From Naumannella halotolerans (GTDB taxonomy: Bacteria > Actinomycetota > Actinomycetes > Propionibacteriales > Propionibacteriaceae), in the NCBI RefSeq assembly GCF_004364645.1, contig NZ_SOAW01000003.1, forward strand, positions 186,001 through 250,000: DNA of 64,000 nt. Reading direction: 5' to 3'. The position numbers were made by a program, and so were the translations under genes. Under the pieces are notes generated by a model. The model searched no databases and was not told where the DNA came from. It saw only the letters and a list, made by a program, of their open reading frames with translations. The stretch's first letter is position 1; every line of letters begins with the position of its first letter. Below are positions 17,202-29,486 of this stretch, one piece after another.

Positions 17202-18593
17202 ATGGCCAGAACTGCGGCGAAACCTGCCTTCCGATGCACCGAGTGCGGATGGACGACTGTGCGCTGGGTCGGCCGTTGCGGTGAGTGCCAGGCGTGGGGG
17301 ACCGTGCAGGAGCAGGGGGCGCCGAAGCTCAAGGAGGTACGGGCCCAGCCGCCGAGCAGGGGGGCGGTGCCGATCGCCGAGGTGCCGACCGAGGCCTCCG
17401 AGCGTGCACTGAGCGGGATCGGTGAACTCGACCGGGTGCTCGGCGGCGGGCTCGTCCCCGGCGCCGTGGTGCTGCTCGCCGGTGAGCCCGGCGTCGGCAA
17501 GTCCACCTTGTTGTTGGAGGTGGCCGCCCACTGGGCCCGCGCCGGTCGGCGCACCCTGTACGTCTCCGGTGAGGAGTCCGCGGCCCAGGTCCGGTTGCGG
17601 GCCGGGCGGACCAATGCCCTGGCCGATGAGCTCTACCTGGCTGCCGAGACCGACCTGGGGACGGTGCTCGGGCATGTCGAGCAGACCAACCCCAGTCTGC
17701 TGGTCGTCGACTCGGTGCAGACCATCGCCACCGCCGAGGCCGACGGCTCCCCCGGAGGTGTGACCCAGGTACGGGAGGTCACCGGGGCGCTGGTCCGGAT
17801 CGCGAAGTCCCGCGGCATGGCGGTGCTGCTGATCGGTCACGTCACCAAGGACGGCAACATCGCCGGCCCCCGTCTGCTGGAGCACCTGGTCGATGTGGTG
17901 CTCGCCTTCGAAGGTGACCGTCACTCCGGATTCCGGATGGTCCGGGCGACCAAGAACCGATACGGCCCGGCCGACGAGGTCGGCTGTTTCGAGCTGGTCG
18001 ACGCCGGGATCAACGAGGTTCCCGACCCCTCAGGCCTGTTCATCTCCCAGTCCGTGGCAGTCCCCGGGACGGCGATCACGGTCACCATGGAGGGGCGGCG
18101 ACCGCTGCTCGCCGAGGTGCAGGCACTGGTCAGCACCACCGGCCCGCAGCAGAACCCCTCCAGGGTCAGCGCCGGGCTGGATCGGCAACGGTTGCTGATG
18201 TTGCTGGCGGTGCTGCAGAAGCGGTGCCGGATGCCCCTGCACACCCAGGACTGTCATGCCTCCTCGGTCGGTGGCGCCCGGGTGACCGAGCCCAGCGCCG
18301 ACCTCGCCCTGGCGGTGGCGGTCGCCTCCAGCTATGTCGACGCCGTGCCCGAAGGGGTGGGGCGGGCGGTTGCGCTGGGCGAGATCGGCCTGGCCGGTGA
18401 ACTGCGCCGGGTGCCCGGGGTCGACCGGCGGATCGCCGAAGCCGGACGCCTCGGCTTCGACACCGTGATCGTGCCGGCCAGCCTGCAGACGGGCCTGAAG
18501 TCCTACACCCAGGCCGGCGTCACGGTGCAACCGGCGGCCACCGTGATGGACGCCCTCGGCTTCCTCGGGTTCCCCGGCCGGCGGCGCGGCTGA
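17202..18593 (+). CDS. radA: DNA repair protein RadA (Sms)
   Basis: 463 residues from ATG 17202, which lies 7 nt after TAGGAT (17189-17194); an upstream extension to 17127 adds non-homologous residues before the zinc finger. Seen: a Cys4 zinc finger (C12, C15, C26, C29), Walker A GEPGVGKST near 95, the RadA signature KNRYG near 250, and a C-terminal Lon-protease-like domain without the need for catalysis. It is a RecA-like helicase that promotes branch migration. It is transcribed divergently from disA across 110 bp. Confidence 0.95.
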   Translation: MARTAAKPAFRCTECGWTTVRWVGRCGECQAWGTVQEQGAPKLKEVRAQPPSRGAVPIAEVPTEASERALSGIGELDRVLGGGLVPGAVVLLAGEPGVGKSTLLLEVAAHWARAGRRTLYVSGEESAAQVRLRAGRTNALADELYLAAETDLGTVLGHVEQTNPSLLVVDSVQTIATAEADGSPGGVTQVREVTGALVRIAKSRGMAVLLIGHVTKDGNIAGPRLLEHLVDVVLAFEGDRHSGFRMVRATKNRYGPADEVGCFELVDAGINEVPDPSGLFISQSVAVPGTAITVTMEGRRPLLAEVQALVSTTGPQQNPSRVSAGLDRQRLLMLLAVLQKRCRMPLHTQDCHASSVGGARVTEPSADLALAVAVASSYVDAVPEGVGRAVALGEIGLAGELRRVPGVDRRIAEAGRLGFDTVIVPASLQTGLKSYTQAGVTVQPAATVMDALGFLGFPGRRRG

Positions 18594-18767
18594 TCCGGCC
18601 GTACCCTCGGGCGAGGATGATCAACTTCTTCGGGATCGGTCAGGAGATCGCGAGGTCCTTCCCAAAATGATCAACAGTGCTCAGTCGGTCGGCAATCACC
18701 ACCGGCCGTTGCCGGTGATGCCTGTTGCCGGGTGTCTTTGTGGAACGGTTGGGGATGTCGGTGGCGA

Positions 18768-19847
18768 TCAGCGGGGAAGGTTCGCCGCCACTTCGACGGC
18801 CAACGCATTGGCCTCCGGTTCGCCGACGGTGATCCGTACCCCGTCGAACTCGTCGTCGGCGACATAGCCGCGGACCATGATGCCCTCGGCGGCGAAGCGA
18901 TCGGTCCACTCGGCGGTACGTTTCCCGGCCGGCAGCCAGACGAAGTTGCCTCCCGAATCGGGCACCTCGAACCCCAGTGCCCGCAGAGAGTCGATCATGG
19001 TCGCTCGCTGGTTCACGATCTCGGCCACCCGGGCGAGAAGCTCCGCTTTCGCTTGCAGGGAAGTGATTGCGGCAACCTGTGCCGGCGCCGACACCGAGAA
19101 CGGCGGATTCAGGGTGCGGGCAGCCGCTGCCAACTCGGGCGAGGTGACGCAGTAGCCGACGCGCATCCCGGCCAACCCGTACGCCTTGGAGAAGGTACGC
19201 AGGGTCGCCACATTGTCGTACTTCTTGGCCAGCGCCAGCCCGTTCGCCGCCCGGTCATCGGTGACGAACTCGGCGTAGGCCTCGTCGACCATGATCAACA
19301 CATTGTCCGGAAGATCATCGATGAACGCCTCCAGCGCGGCCTGGGAGATCACCGTGCCGGTCGGGTTGTTCGGCGTGCAGACCATCACCACCTTCGTCCG
19401 CTCGGTCACCGCGGCACGCATCGCCTCCAGATCGTGGGTCCAACCGGGGCCGAGCGGCACCTGGACCGGTGTCGCGCCATGGCTCAGGACCGAGATCGGG
19501 TACGCCTCGAACGAACGCCAGGCGTAGACGACCTCGTCCCCGGGGCTGCAGACCGCGCCGAGCAGGTGACCGAGCACCGACACCGAACCGACACCGAGCG
19601 CAATCTGCTCGGGTGCCACCTGCAGATGCTCGGACAAGCTCTCGGTGAGGGCCGCATTGGCCATGTCCGGATACCGGTTCATCAGCTCCAGCGACTCGCC
19701 GACCTTCTGCAGCACACCCGGCAGGGGCGCATAGGGATTCTCGTTCGACGACAACTTCCACGATGCCCCGCTCGGTCCGATCGGGGCCGGCTTTCCGGCC
19801 TTGTAGGCGGGCAGTGCGCTGATCTCGGGGCGGATCCGGATGTTCAC
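18768..19847 (-). CDS. Histidinol-phosphate / aromatic aminotransferase, PLP fold-type I
   Basis: 359 residues. Seen: SSNENPYAPLP near the N-terminus, CTPNNPTGTV, DEAYAEF, the PLP-lysine segment FSKAYGLAGMRVGY near 220, and the C-terminal VRITVGEPE arginine region. This pattern fits HisC and the closely related actinobacterial aromatic aminotransferase Pat. With no other his genes nearby, Pat is at least as likely, so no symbol is given. The GTG start overlaps the upstream VOC gene stop by 4 nt. The region 18594-18767 between its stop and that of radA holds no gene. Confidence 0.85.
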   Translation of the reverse strand: MNIRIRPEISALPAYKAGKPAPIGPSGASWKLSSNENPYAPLPGVLQKVGESLELMNRYPDMANAALTESLSEHLQVAPEQIALGVGSVSVLGHLLGAVCSPGDEVVYAWRSFEAYPISVLSHGATPVQVPLGPGWTHDLEAMRAAVTERTKVVMVCTPNNPTGTVISQAALEAFIDDLPDNVLIMVDEAYAEFVTDDRAANGLALAKKYDNVATLRTFSKAYGLAGMRVGYCVTSPELAAAARTLNPPFSVSAPAQVAAITSLQAKAELLARVAEIVNQRATMIDSLRALGFEVPDSGGNFVWLPAGKRTAEWTDRFAAEGIMVRGYVADDEFDGVRITVGEPEANALAVEVAANLPR

Positions 19848-20479
19848 AAACTGACCGTACCGGACGGTGTCTCGAAGTGGGCGGCCAAGATGCCCGGTTG
19901 GCCGTTCGGTGCCAGCCAGTTGATCTCCAGGTCCTCGAGCAGGCTGTCGGCCGAACCGCCGAGCCAGTCCTCCAACCGGGCACGGTCACCGGCGATGTCC
20001 AACTGGGTCAACCGGATCTCGCTGTCCAGGGCGCTCGGCAGCACCGAGGGTTCGGACACCCACTTGAGGAAGAACGGCAACTGCGGATCGGCCATCGTTC
20101 CCTTGGTGCCGACCTGCCGCCATTCCAGCAGCCTGCCGTCCGGCAGGTGCCGACTGCCCGGCACGGCCGGGCGGCCCAGCCGCTCCTCGAACGGGCTCAG
20201 GTCGTCGACCGAGACCACCCAGCCCATCCAGCCGCCACCGGCCTCGGAACGGGCACGGACGATCTGCCCGTAGGGCGCGCTCTCGGCCGCGGGATGATCG
20301 AGTACCTCGACCACCTCCACGTACCTTCCGTCGCGCAGGGGAATCAGTCTGTTGCGGGTGCCGAAGCGAGGGTGGAAACCGCCGTCGAGGGAATCGGTGC
20401 CCAAGGCCTGGCTGAGTCGGTCGGCGGTGCCGCGGAGCCCGTCGGGGCCTGCTGCGAAGGAAAGATGGTCAACACGCAT
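19844..20479 (-). CDS. VOC-superfamily (glyoxalase-like) protein
   Basis: 211 residues from ATG 20479. A second ATG 9 nt further upstream sits almost on top of the GGGAG that would serve as ribosome site, so the inner one is preferred. It begins MRVDHLSFA and contains GTRNRLIPL and YVEVVEV, like Glyoxalase_3-type single-chain VOC proteins that bind small metabolites or metals. No substrate can be assigned. It is translationally coupled to the downstream aminotransferase. Confidence 0.7.
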   Translation of the reverse strand: MRVDHLSFAAGPDGLRGTADRLSQALGTDSLDGGFHPRFGTRNRLIPLRDGRYVEVVEVLDHPAAESAPYGQIVRARSEAGGGWMGWVVSVDDLSPFEERLGRPAVPGSRHLPDGRLLEWRQVGTKGTMADPQLPFFLKWVSEPSVLPSALDSEIRLTQLDIAGDRARLEDWLGGSADSLLEDLEINWLAPNGQPGILAAHFETPSGTVSL

Positions 20480-20529
20480 GAGGAGCATTCTCCCGATCGA
20501 TGTTTCGGGCTCATTGCACGGGGTAGGGC

Positions 20530-20571
20530 AGGCGGCGTGATGTCAATGTGATAAGCGACACGTAGCCGCCT
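20530..20571 (-). terminator. Possible stem-loop after the Cys-rich gene
   Basis: GGCGGC (20531-20536) pairs with GCCGCC (20565-20570), extended by GTG/CAC with a small bulge, immediately downstream of the minus-strand stop at 20575. No clear T-run, so termination is tentative. Confidence 0.35.
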
Positions 20572-20574
20572 AGG

Positions 20575-21360
20575 TCAGGACTTCCGCACCAGTTTCAGCT
20601 GCTTGCGGCTGGCCGGATGGTCCATGCCGAGCCCATTCGCCTTCTCGAACCGGCGGCAGTGTCGCGCCAGTTCGGCGTACCCCTGCGGACCCATCAGCTC
20701 GGTCAGCTCGTCGACGTTCTCCTGATACACCGGCAACCGGCCGCCGTGGGCCTCGGTGTTCGAGGTGCAGTACCAGTCGAAGTCGTGGCCGCCGGCACCC
20801 CAGCCGTCCCTGGTGTACTCGCCGATCGACACCTCGGTGTAGCTGGTGCCGTCGTTGCGCTCGACCTCGCGGTAGGTACGCCGCAGCGGCAATTGCCAGC
20901 ACACATCGGGTTTGGTCTCGACGAAACTGCGCCCCTCCCGCATCGCCAGCAGATGCAGTGCACAACCGGCTCCGGCCGGGAAACCGGGCCGGTTCTGGAA
21001 GATGCAGGCACCGTCGACGGTCCGGGTCTTGCGCTCGGGCGGATCGTTCGGGTCGTCGGCCTCCTCATCGACGGCCCAGCCGTTGCGGCGCCCCTCCTTG
21101 CGGTACTGCCACAGCTCCGGGGTGAGTCGCTTCACCGACTTCGCCACCCGCTGCTCGTCCTCGGCATCGGCGAAGTGGGCCCCGAGGGTGCAGCAGCCGG
21201 CATCGGGGGCGTTGGCGTAGATGCCCGGGCAGCCCTGACCGAAGATGCAGTTCCAACGCGAGGTCAGCCAGGTCAGATCGCAGCGGAAGACCTGTTCGGG
21301 ATCGGCCGGGTCGGGGAACTCCACCCAGGCGCGGGGGAAGTTGGAGAGCACCTCGGGCAT
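20575..21360 (-). CDS. Conserved cysteine-rich protein of unknown function
   Basis: 261 residues from ATG 21360. This start is chosen because TATCGT (21373-21368) lies 7 nt upstream; GTG 21369 would begin inside that element. The N-terminal third has Cys in [19 protein letters not shown] and [11 protein letters not shown], followed by [16 protein letters not shown] and CWQLPL. The spacing resembles Cys-cluster (YkgJ/DUF3109-like) proteins that bind zinc or an Fe-S centre. There are no membrane segments. Similar proteins occur widely in actinobacteria to my knowledge, but I know no function. It diverges from ppx across a 718-bp repeat-bearing gap. Confidence 0.75.
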   Translation of the reverse strand: MPEVLSNFPRAWVEFPDPADPEQVFRCDLTWLTSRWNCIFGQGCPGIYANAPDAGCCTLGAHFADAEDEQRVAKSVKRLTPELWQYRKEGRRNGWAVDEEADDPNDPPERKTRTVDGACIFQNRPGFPAGAGCALHLLAMREGRSFVETKPDVCWQLPLRRTYREVERNDGTSYTEVSIGEYTRDGWGAGGHDFDWYCTSNTEAHGGRLPVYQENVDELTELMGPQGYAELARHCRRFEKANGLGMDHPASRKQLKLVRKS

Positions 21361-21525
21361 GGTCGCCACGATAGACCCCGGGTCGAAGCCCGGTGGGTCA
21401 TTCGGTGGCAGCCCGCTGCTGTGGGTGATCGCAGGTGGGGTCTGGCGGTGATCGGCTGGTGTGGTGATCGCAGTCGGCCATCACGGGTGGTTGCCCATGT
21501 AATCGACTTTCGTGCGGGTCCTGCT

Positions 21526-21954
21526 GCACCGTTTTCGTGGCTCCAGATGCTGATTTCGGTGATTTGGGGGCCGGTTCGTCGATCTGGCGCCACGTCAGCG
21601 GTGTTCGTCCAGCCCGTGGGGGCATGGACTGGATGGATTGGGCTGTCCCCGTAACTGGGACGGCGCATGCGGCTGGCGCGGGCTTCTCGGTGGTTGATCC
21701 GGTAGCTGGCTCGGGGGTGGCGCACCGTTCTCGTGGCTTCAGATGCTGATTTCGGTGACTTGGGGGCCGATTCGTCGATCTGGCGCCACGTCAGCGGTGT
21801 TCGTCCCGTGCTGGTCGTCCGGTTCCTCGGTGACGGGTTCGGCTGCTGTGCGGGGCTCGCTCTCGGGGGTGGCGCACCGTTTTCGTGGCTTCAGATGCTG
21901 ATTTCGGTGACTTGGGGGCCGATTTGTCGATCTGGCGCCACGTCAGCGGTGTTC
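21526..21954. repeat. Three imperfect direct copies of a roughly 82-85 bp repeat
   Basis: Copies at about 21526-21610, 21722-21806 and 21873-21954, all in the same orientation. Shared core: GCACCGTT, then CGTGGC, CAGATGCTGATTTCGGTGA, TTGGGGGCCG and GATCTGGCGCCACGTCAGCG, ending GGTGTTC. Copies 2 and 3 also share about 16 bp upstream (CTCGGGGGTGGC). Spacers are 111 and 66 bp and unrelated. The whole block fills most of the 718-bp gap (21361-22078) between a minus gene and ppx. No gene is supported there. Confidence 0.85.
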
Positions 21955-22078
21955 AGCTCGGCGGTGTCCGGTCTCCACCGACGTGCTCGGGCCGAAGAGT
22001 CGTGCGCCCGCGGCAGCGGCCGGGGCGAAGAGCCGTTCGCCCGCGGGAGCGGCCGCGGTCCCGCTAGGGTGCTGCTTC

Positions 22079-23005
22079 ATGCGCCTCGGGGTACTCGACG
22101 TCGGATCGAACACCGTCCACCTGCTGGTCGTGGATGCACGCCCGGGCGGTGCGCCCTCGGCGGCCGCCTCCCACAAGTGGCCGCTGCGGCTGGCCGAACA
22201 TCTCGACGCCGACGGCGCGATCGACGACGAGGCCGTCGGGCTGCTGGCCGACACCCTGACCGAGTGCCGGGTGCGTGCCGACGACGCGGGTTGTGCCGAA
22301 CTGCTGACCTTCGTCACCTCCGCGGTACGCGAGGCGGTCAACGGTGAACAGGTGCTGGCACAGGTACGTCAACGCTCCGGGGTCTCCCTGGAGGTGATGT
22401 CGGGTCGCGACGAAGCCCGGGTGACCTTCCTCGCCGCCCGCCGCTGGTTCGGCTGGTCGGCCGGCAAACTCGCCGTCTTCGACATCGGCGGCGGGTCGCT
22501 GGAGATCGCCGGCGGACCGGACGAGGACCCCGATGTCGCCCTCTCGGTCCCGCTGGGCGCCGGTCGGATGTACCGCGAGTTCGGCGACGACCTGGCAGCG
22601 ATGCGGCGGCACGCCCGGATCACCCTGGGAGCGGTCATCGGTGACCTCAGCCGTCACGGGCCGTTCGACCGCGCCGTCGGTACGTCGAAGACCTTCCGGG
22701 CCCTGGGCCGGATCACCGGGGCCGCGCCGCGCAGCGAGGGACCGTTCGTCACCCGCCGCCTGGAACGCCACGACTTGCAGCAGTGGATGCCGAAACTGGC
22801 CGAGATGGAGATCTCGGATCGGGCCAAGCTCCCCGGGGTCTCGCTCGATCGCGCCCCGCAGATCCTTGCCGGGGCAGTGGTGGCCGAATCGGTGATGGAC
22901 CTGTTCGGCGTGAACCAGCTGATCCTCTGCCCGTGGGCCCTGCGTGAAGGGGTGCTGCTGCGGCACATGGACCACCTGACCAATGGGTCCGGGCGGCACG
23001 ACTGA
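22079..23005 (+). CDS. Exopolyphosphatase / guanosine pentaphosphatase (Ppx/GppA family)
   Basis: 308 residues from ATG 22079, 8 nt after TAGGGT (22065-22070). It has an actin-like ASKHA fold: [12 protein letters not shown] at 5-16 (phosphate 1), the catalytic-glutamate region [21 protein letters not shown] near 140 (phosphate 2) and [11 protein letters not shown] near 200. The length matches the short, two-domain actinobacterial Ppx form. It degrades polyphosphate or pppGpp; which of these cannot be told from sequence. A ppk gene lies elsewhere in the window (55575-57734). Confidence 0.88.
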   Translation: MRLGVLDVGSNTVHLLVVDARPGGAPSAAASHKWPLRLAEHLDADGAIDDEAVGLLADTLTECRVRADDAGCAELLTFVTSAVREAVNGEQVLAQVRQRSGVSLEVMSGRDEARVTFLAARRWFGWSAGKLAVFDIGGGSLEIAGGPDEDPDVALSVPLGAGRMYREFGDDLAAMRRHARITLGAVIGDLSRHGPFDRAVGTSKTFRALGRITGAAPRSEGPFVTRRLERHDLQQWMPKLAEMEISDRAKLPGVSLDRAPQILAGAVVAESVMDLFGVNQLILCPWALREGVLLRHMDHLTNGSGRHD

Positions 23006-23129
23006 CCGCTGCGGGATTGCTGGGTCGGGCTGTGTGACTCAACCGTCCTGGGCGCCGGTTCGGCATAGGGGTCATCTGACCGTCGGGTTCGGACAGCACG
23101 ACTGATCGTTGTGGGTCGCCGGGTCAGGC
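22985..23129. repeat. Imperfect duplication of the 3' end of the Ppx gene
   Basis: 22985-23030 (GGGTCCGGGCGGCACGACTG and onward, including the stop) resembles 23085-23129 (GGGTTCGGACAGCACGACTG and onward). The second copy is non-coding. The rest of the 230-bp gap up to 23235 shows no gene. Confidence 0.55.
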
Positions 23130-23235
23130 ACAGGGTCATCCGTCCGCCAGGCCCGGGCCGCACGCCCCACCTGCCGCGGTCGGATAGCCGGATGCTCGAC
23201 ATGGCCTTCTGTGGCCTGAGGCGTACATTGGAGCG

Positions 23236-24189
23236 GTGAGTCCACACATGGGAAGCGCCCCGGAGGGGGCGGCCGCCGGGCACGCCGGCGACGATGACAG
23301 TGCAGCTTCGCGTACCGTCTGGGGCGCCGGTCCGGTCACCGACGGGGCCACGCCGCCGGTACCCGGTGAGAACCAGGTCGGCCTGTCGAGCTCCTCGGTC
23401 TACCCCGAGGGCACCGCCCGTACCTTCGAACTCGCCGGCCGACTCGGCTACGACGGCGTCGAGGTGATGGTCGGCATCGACGGTGTCTCCACCAACGAGG
23501 ACGAGCTGGAGCGACTCCGCGACTTCCACCAGGTCCCGGTGCTCTCGATCCACGCCCCCTGCCTGATCTTCACCGTGCGCACCTGGGGCACCGACCCGTG
23601 GGAGAAACTGCGCCGTTCCGGCAAGGCCGCCCAGCGCCTCGGCTGCGACGTCGTGGTCGTGCATCCGCCGTTCCGCTGGCAGAAGGGGTACGCCGAGAAC
23701 TTCGTCACCGGGATCGCCGAACTCCACGACGAACTCGGCGTCCGGTTCTGTGTCGAGAACATGTACCCGTGGCGGGCGCCGAAGGCCGGCAGCCGGGAAC
23801 CCGGAACCTTCAAGGCCTACCAGCCCGGATTCGACCCCACCGACCACGACTTCGCCCATCTCACCCTCGACTTCTCCCATGCCTCGACCGCCCGGCAGCA
23901 GTCGCTGGACCTGGCCAAGGCCTGGGGTACGCGGCTGCAGCACGTCCACCTGGGCGACGGCCGCGGGTCGATCAAGGACGAACATGTGCTGCCCGGACAC
24001 GGTGATCAACATGCCGACGAGGTCCTGCGCTACCTGGCTTCGGCCGGGTACGCCGGGCAGGTCGTGCTGGAGGCGAACACCCGGCGCAGCGGCAGCCGGG
24101 AGCAGCGCGAGATCGACCTGAGCGAATCGCTCGCCTTCGCCCGTACCCACCTCGCCGCGGGCGCCCGGGTCGCTACCGCCACCGCCTGA
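23236..24189 (+). CDS. Sugar phosphate isomerase/epimerase (AP endonuclease 2-type TIM barrel)
   Basis: 317 residues from GTG 23236, placed 6 nt after TACATT (23224-23229). The first 45 residues are low-complexity and probably disordered. The barrel follows: VGLSSSSVYPEG, LGYDGVEVMVG, SIHAPCLIF, VVVHPPFRWQ, VENMYPWR, LTLDFSHAST, HVHLGDG and VLEANTRR provide the Glu/His/Asp metal ligands expected in PF01261 barrels. It lies between ppx and proline dehydrogenase. The substrate is unknown; the family includes xylose, inosose and hydroxypyruvate isomerases. Confidence 0.8.
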   Translation: MSPHMGSAPEGAAAGHAGDDDSAASRTVWGAGPVTDGATPPVPGENQVGLSSSSVYPEGTARTFELAGRLGYDGVEVMVGIDGVSTNEDELERLRDFHQVPVLSIHAPCLIFTVRTWGTDPWEKLRRSGKAAQRLGCDVVVVHPPFRWQKGYAENFVTGIAELHDELGVRFCVENMYPWRAPKAGSREPGTFKAYQPGFDPTDHDFAHLTLDFSHASTARQQSLDLAKAWGTRLQHVHLGDGRGSIKDEHVLPGHGDQHADEVLRYLASAGYAGQVVLEANTRRSGSREQREIDLSESLAFARTHLAAGARVATATA

Positions 24190-24363
24190 GGCGTGACGGA
24201 ACTTCTGTGTCCCACCGGATCGTTTCCCCTCAGGCGTGCGGCTACCGATCGGTGACGACACGGTGAGATCCGGTATCCGAAGCCGCCGATCACTGTCACA
24301 CTTGATCATGTCGGTCACGTCGGGTGTGCCGGTGGGATTGCGCCCGTAACCGGGAGTTCGTGG

Positions 24364-25285
24364 GTGAGTAGGAGCAAGAGGGTGGCTGCAGCAATGCTGA
24401 AGCTGTCGAACGGTGACACCGTGAGGGGACTGGCCAGTCGGCTGCCGCTCACCCGTTCGCTGATGCAGCGGTTGATCGCCGGGGACGGCATCGACGAGAT
24501 GATCGGTGCTGTCGCCGAACTCGCCGCGACCCGGCGCCTGGCGACGATCCACCACCTCGGCCCGCGGGCCGCCAACCCCCGTGCCGCCGATCACACCACC
24601 GAGCACCACCTGCAGGTACTTGATCAACTACGACTGAACGAGTTGACCTCGGTCACCGAGCTGTCGATCGACATCGCCGGCATCGGCTTCGACCTGCCCG
24701 ATGGTGCGACCGAGGCCGCCGAACGCCTGCGCCGGATCGCCCGCCGGGCCACCCGCCTCGGCGTGCCGGTGACCCTGTCCGGTGGCGACCGTCGGATGGA
24801 TGACGTGACCGCCCTGCTGGGCGAGCTGCGTACCGACTTCCCGACCATCGGGGTGACCGTGCAGACCTCCCTACGGCGCAGCGAGGACGACTGCGCGGCC
24901 GTGGCCACTCCGGGCACCCGGGTCAGGCTCTACGCCGGCGGTCATCGAGAGGTCGAGGATCTGGCCTTCCTGAACAACGCCGATGCCGAGTTGAGCTTCG
25001 TCCGCTGCCTGAAGGCGGTGATGTACAGCGAGGCCTATCCGGTCGTCGCCACCCACTCCTCGCGGTTGATCGCCGTCGCCCAGGACGTCGCCCAGCGTGC
25101 CGGCCGCGGCATCGACGACTACGAGCTGTCGATGTTGCGCGGGGTACGCCCGGCCATGCAGGCCAAACTGGCCGGCCTCGGGCAGCGGGTACGGGTCTTC
25201 GTCCCCTACGGCCCGCTCGGCTACGAGTACACGATGCGCCTGCTGGCCCAACCGCAGAATCGGCAGGAGCTGCTGCGAGGACTGC

Positions 25286-25299
<14 letters not shown>
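24364..25299 (+). CDS. Proline dehydrogenase
   Basis: 311 residues, the length of stand-alone (monofunctional) enzymes. It oxidises proline to pyrroline-5-carboxylate using FAD. Seen: a helical N-terminus, barrel strands VTLSGGDRR, VTVQTSL, RVRLYAGG and VVATHSSRLI, and the C-terminal VFVPYGPLGYEYTMRLLA, matching the active-site YG..W/Y...R.LAERP signature. Start GTG 24364 is tentative because no clear signal precedes it. No P5C dehydrogenase is adjacent, but proC (27293-28093) is close. The CPBP gene overlaps its 3' end by 14 nt. Confidence 0.82.
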
Positions 25300-28093
<2,794 letters not shown>

Positions 28094-28095
28094 TC

Positions 28096-29250
28096 ATGAA
28101 GACGGTGCTGGTCCATTCACCGGAGCTGGAACGCTACAGCTTCGGAGTTGATCATCCGATGGGCCCCGGTCGGGTCGAACTGACCCTGGCCCTGGCCCGA
28201 CAGCTGGGGATCCTCGACGGGGTACAGGTGATCGAGCCGCCGCTGGGGGACCAGTCGCTGCTCGCCAGCGTCCACGACGAGATCTACATCGCCGCGGTGA
28301 GGGCTGATCGGGAGGCATCGATCTTCGGTATCGGAACCGCCGACAATCCTTTGGTGCAAGGGATGCACGACATCGCCTCGCAGATTTGCGCAGCCACCAC
28401 CGAGGCCGCCCGGCAGGTCTGGACCGGTCGCGCCCAGCGAGCGATCAACGTCTCCGGCGGCCTGCACCATGCGATGCCGACCGGTACCAGCGGGTTCTGT
28501 GTCTACAACGATCTCGGGGTCGCCGCGCAGTGGCTGAAGGCCAACGGGGCGAAGCGGATCGCCTATGTCGACGTCGACGCTCACCACGGTGACGGGGTGC
28601 AGAAGATCTTCTACAACGACCCCGATGTGCTCACCGTCAGCATCCATGAGAATCCCGCGTACCTGTTCCCCGGGACCGGGTACCCGACCGAGGTCGGTGG
28701 CGTCGGTGCACTCGGTTCGGCGGTGAACGTGGCGCTACCGCCGGGAACCGGTGATGCCGGCTGGCTGCGGGCCTTCGAGGCGATCGTGCCGCCGGTGCTG
28801 GAGGCCTTCCAGCCCGACATCCTGATCACCCAGCACGGCTGCGACTCCCATGCCGACGATCCGCTGACCGACCTGACCCTGACCCTGGGCGGGCAGGTGG
28901 AGAGTTATCGGCGACTCGGTGAGCTGGCCGATCAGTACGCCCACGGCCGGTGGGTGGTCACCGGTGGTGGTGGGTACGCGATGCCCTGGGTGCTGCCGCG
29001 GGCCTGGGCCCAGCTGATCGGTGTCGTCTCGGGACATCCGGTGGACCCCGAGACCCCGATGCCGAGCGGCTGGATGCCCGAGACCTGGCGTTCGATCGCC
29101 GGTCCGGGCCCGGCCACCGTCGGCGAACCCGAACCGGAGTTCACTCCGATCACCGCCGGGATCGACCCGGCCGACCCGGTCGACCAGGCGATCCTGGCCA
29201 CCCGCCGGGCCGCCTTCCCCGAGCTGGGCCTGGACCCCGACACCTTCTGA
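28096..29250 (+). CDS. Histone deacetylase-family amidohydrolase (AcuC-like)
   Basis: 384 residues from ATG 28096. Class I deacetylase motifs: GGLHHAMP near 125 (active-site His pair), YVDVDAHHGDGVQ near 157 (zinc Asp/His), QHGCDSHADDPL (zinc Asp) and VTGGGGYAM. The family removes acetyl groups from lysine side chains (AcuC on acetyl-CoA synthetase) or from small amides. No acs gene is nearby. The last 40 residues are Pro/Asp-rich. It is likely co-transcribed with asd-proC. Confidence 0.85.
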   Translation: MKTVLVHSPELERYSFGVDHPMGPGRVELTLALARQLGILDGVQVIEPPLGDQSLLASVHDEIYIAAVRADREASIFGIGTADNPLVQGMHDIASQICAATTEAARQVWTGRAQRAINVSGGLHHAMPTGTSGFCVYNDLGVAAQWLKANGAKRIAYVDVDAHHGDGVQKIFYNDPDVLTVSIHENPAYLFPGTGYPTEVGGVGALGSAVNVALPPGTGDAGWLRAFEAIVPPVLEAFQPDILITQHGCDSHADDPLTDLTLTLGGQVESYRRLGELADQYAHGRWVVTGGGGYAMPWVLPRAWAQLIGVVSGHPVDPETPMPSGWMPETWRSIAGPGPATVGEPEPEFTPITAGIDPADPVDQAILATRRAAFPELGLDPDTF

Positions 29251-29486
29251 ACGGCGGCGGTCGGCAGCGGTCGGTCGGCAGCGGTCGACAGAGCAGCGCA
29301 GCGGCCCGGCGAGTCGGTCCGGATGCCGACGATTGGGCGATGCCCGGGGTACGCGGGTAAGCTGTGCTTCTTGACCGGCTGGCGCCGACCGACGGGCTCT
29401 GCCCGCAGGCTGCAGCTGCCGAGATCCGACATCAACCGGAGCGCTCCCCAGCGCACCGAACGAGACGACGACGAAAGAGGCCACAG
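29251..29486 (+). promoter_or_regulatory. Leader and promoter region of the bS22 gene
   Basis: 236 bp without a gene. A short tandem (CGGCAGCGGTCGGT-like) lies at its start. TTGGGC near 29333 and TAAGCT near 29360 could form a promoter with a 19-nt spacer, slightly long. The leader would be about 120 nt and carries AAAGAGG 6-7 nt before the GTG start. Confidence 0.3.

Noticed and set aside
18594-18767. Two ATGATCAAC copies (near 18617 and 18668) as a possible operator
   Set aside because: TGATCA-containing words occur often in and between genes of this window; no symmetry or spacing rule was evident.
18768-19847. Assignment as hisC by name
   Set aside because: Family motifs cannot separate HisC from the aromatic aminotransferase Pat, and no histidine genes are adjacent.
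21526-21954. CRISPR array
   Set aside because: Only three copies, units of about 83 bp, spacers of unequal length, and no cas genes in the window.
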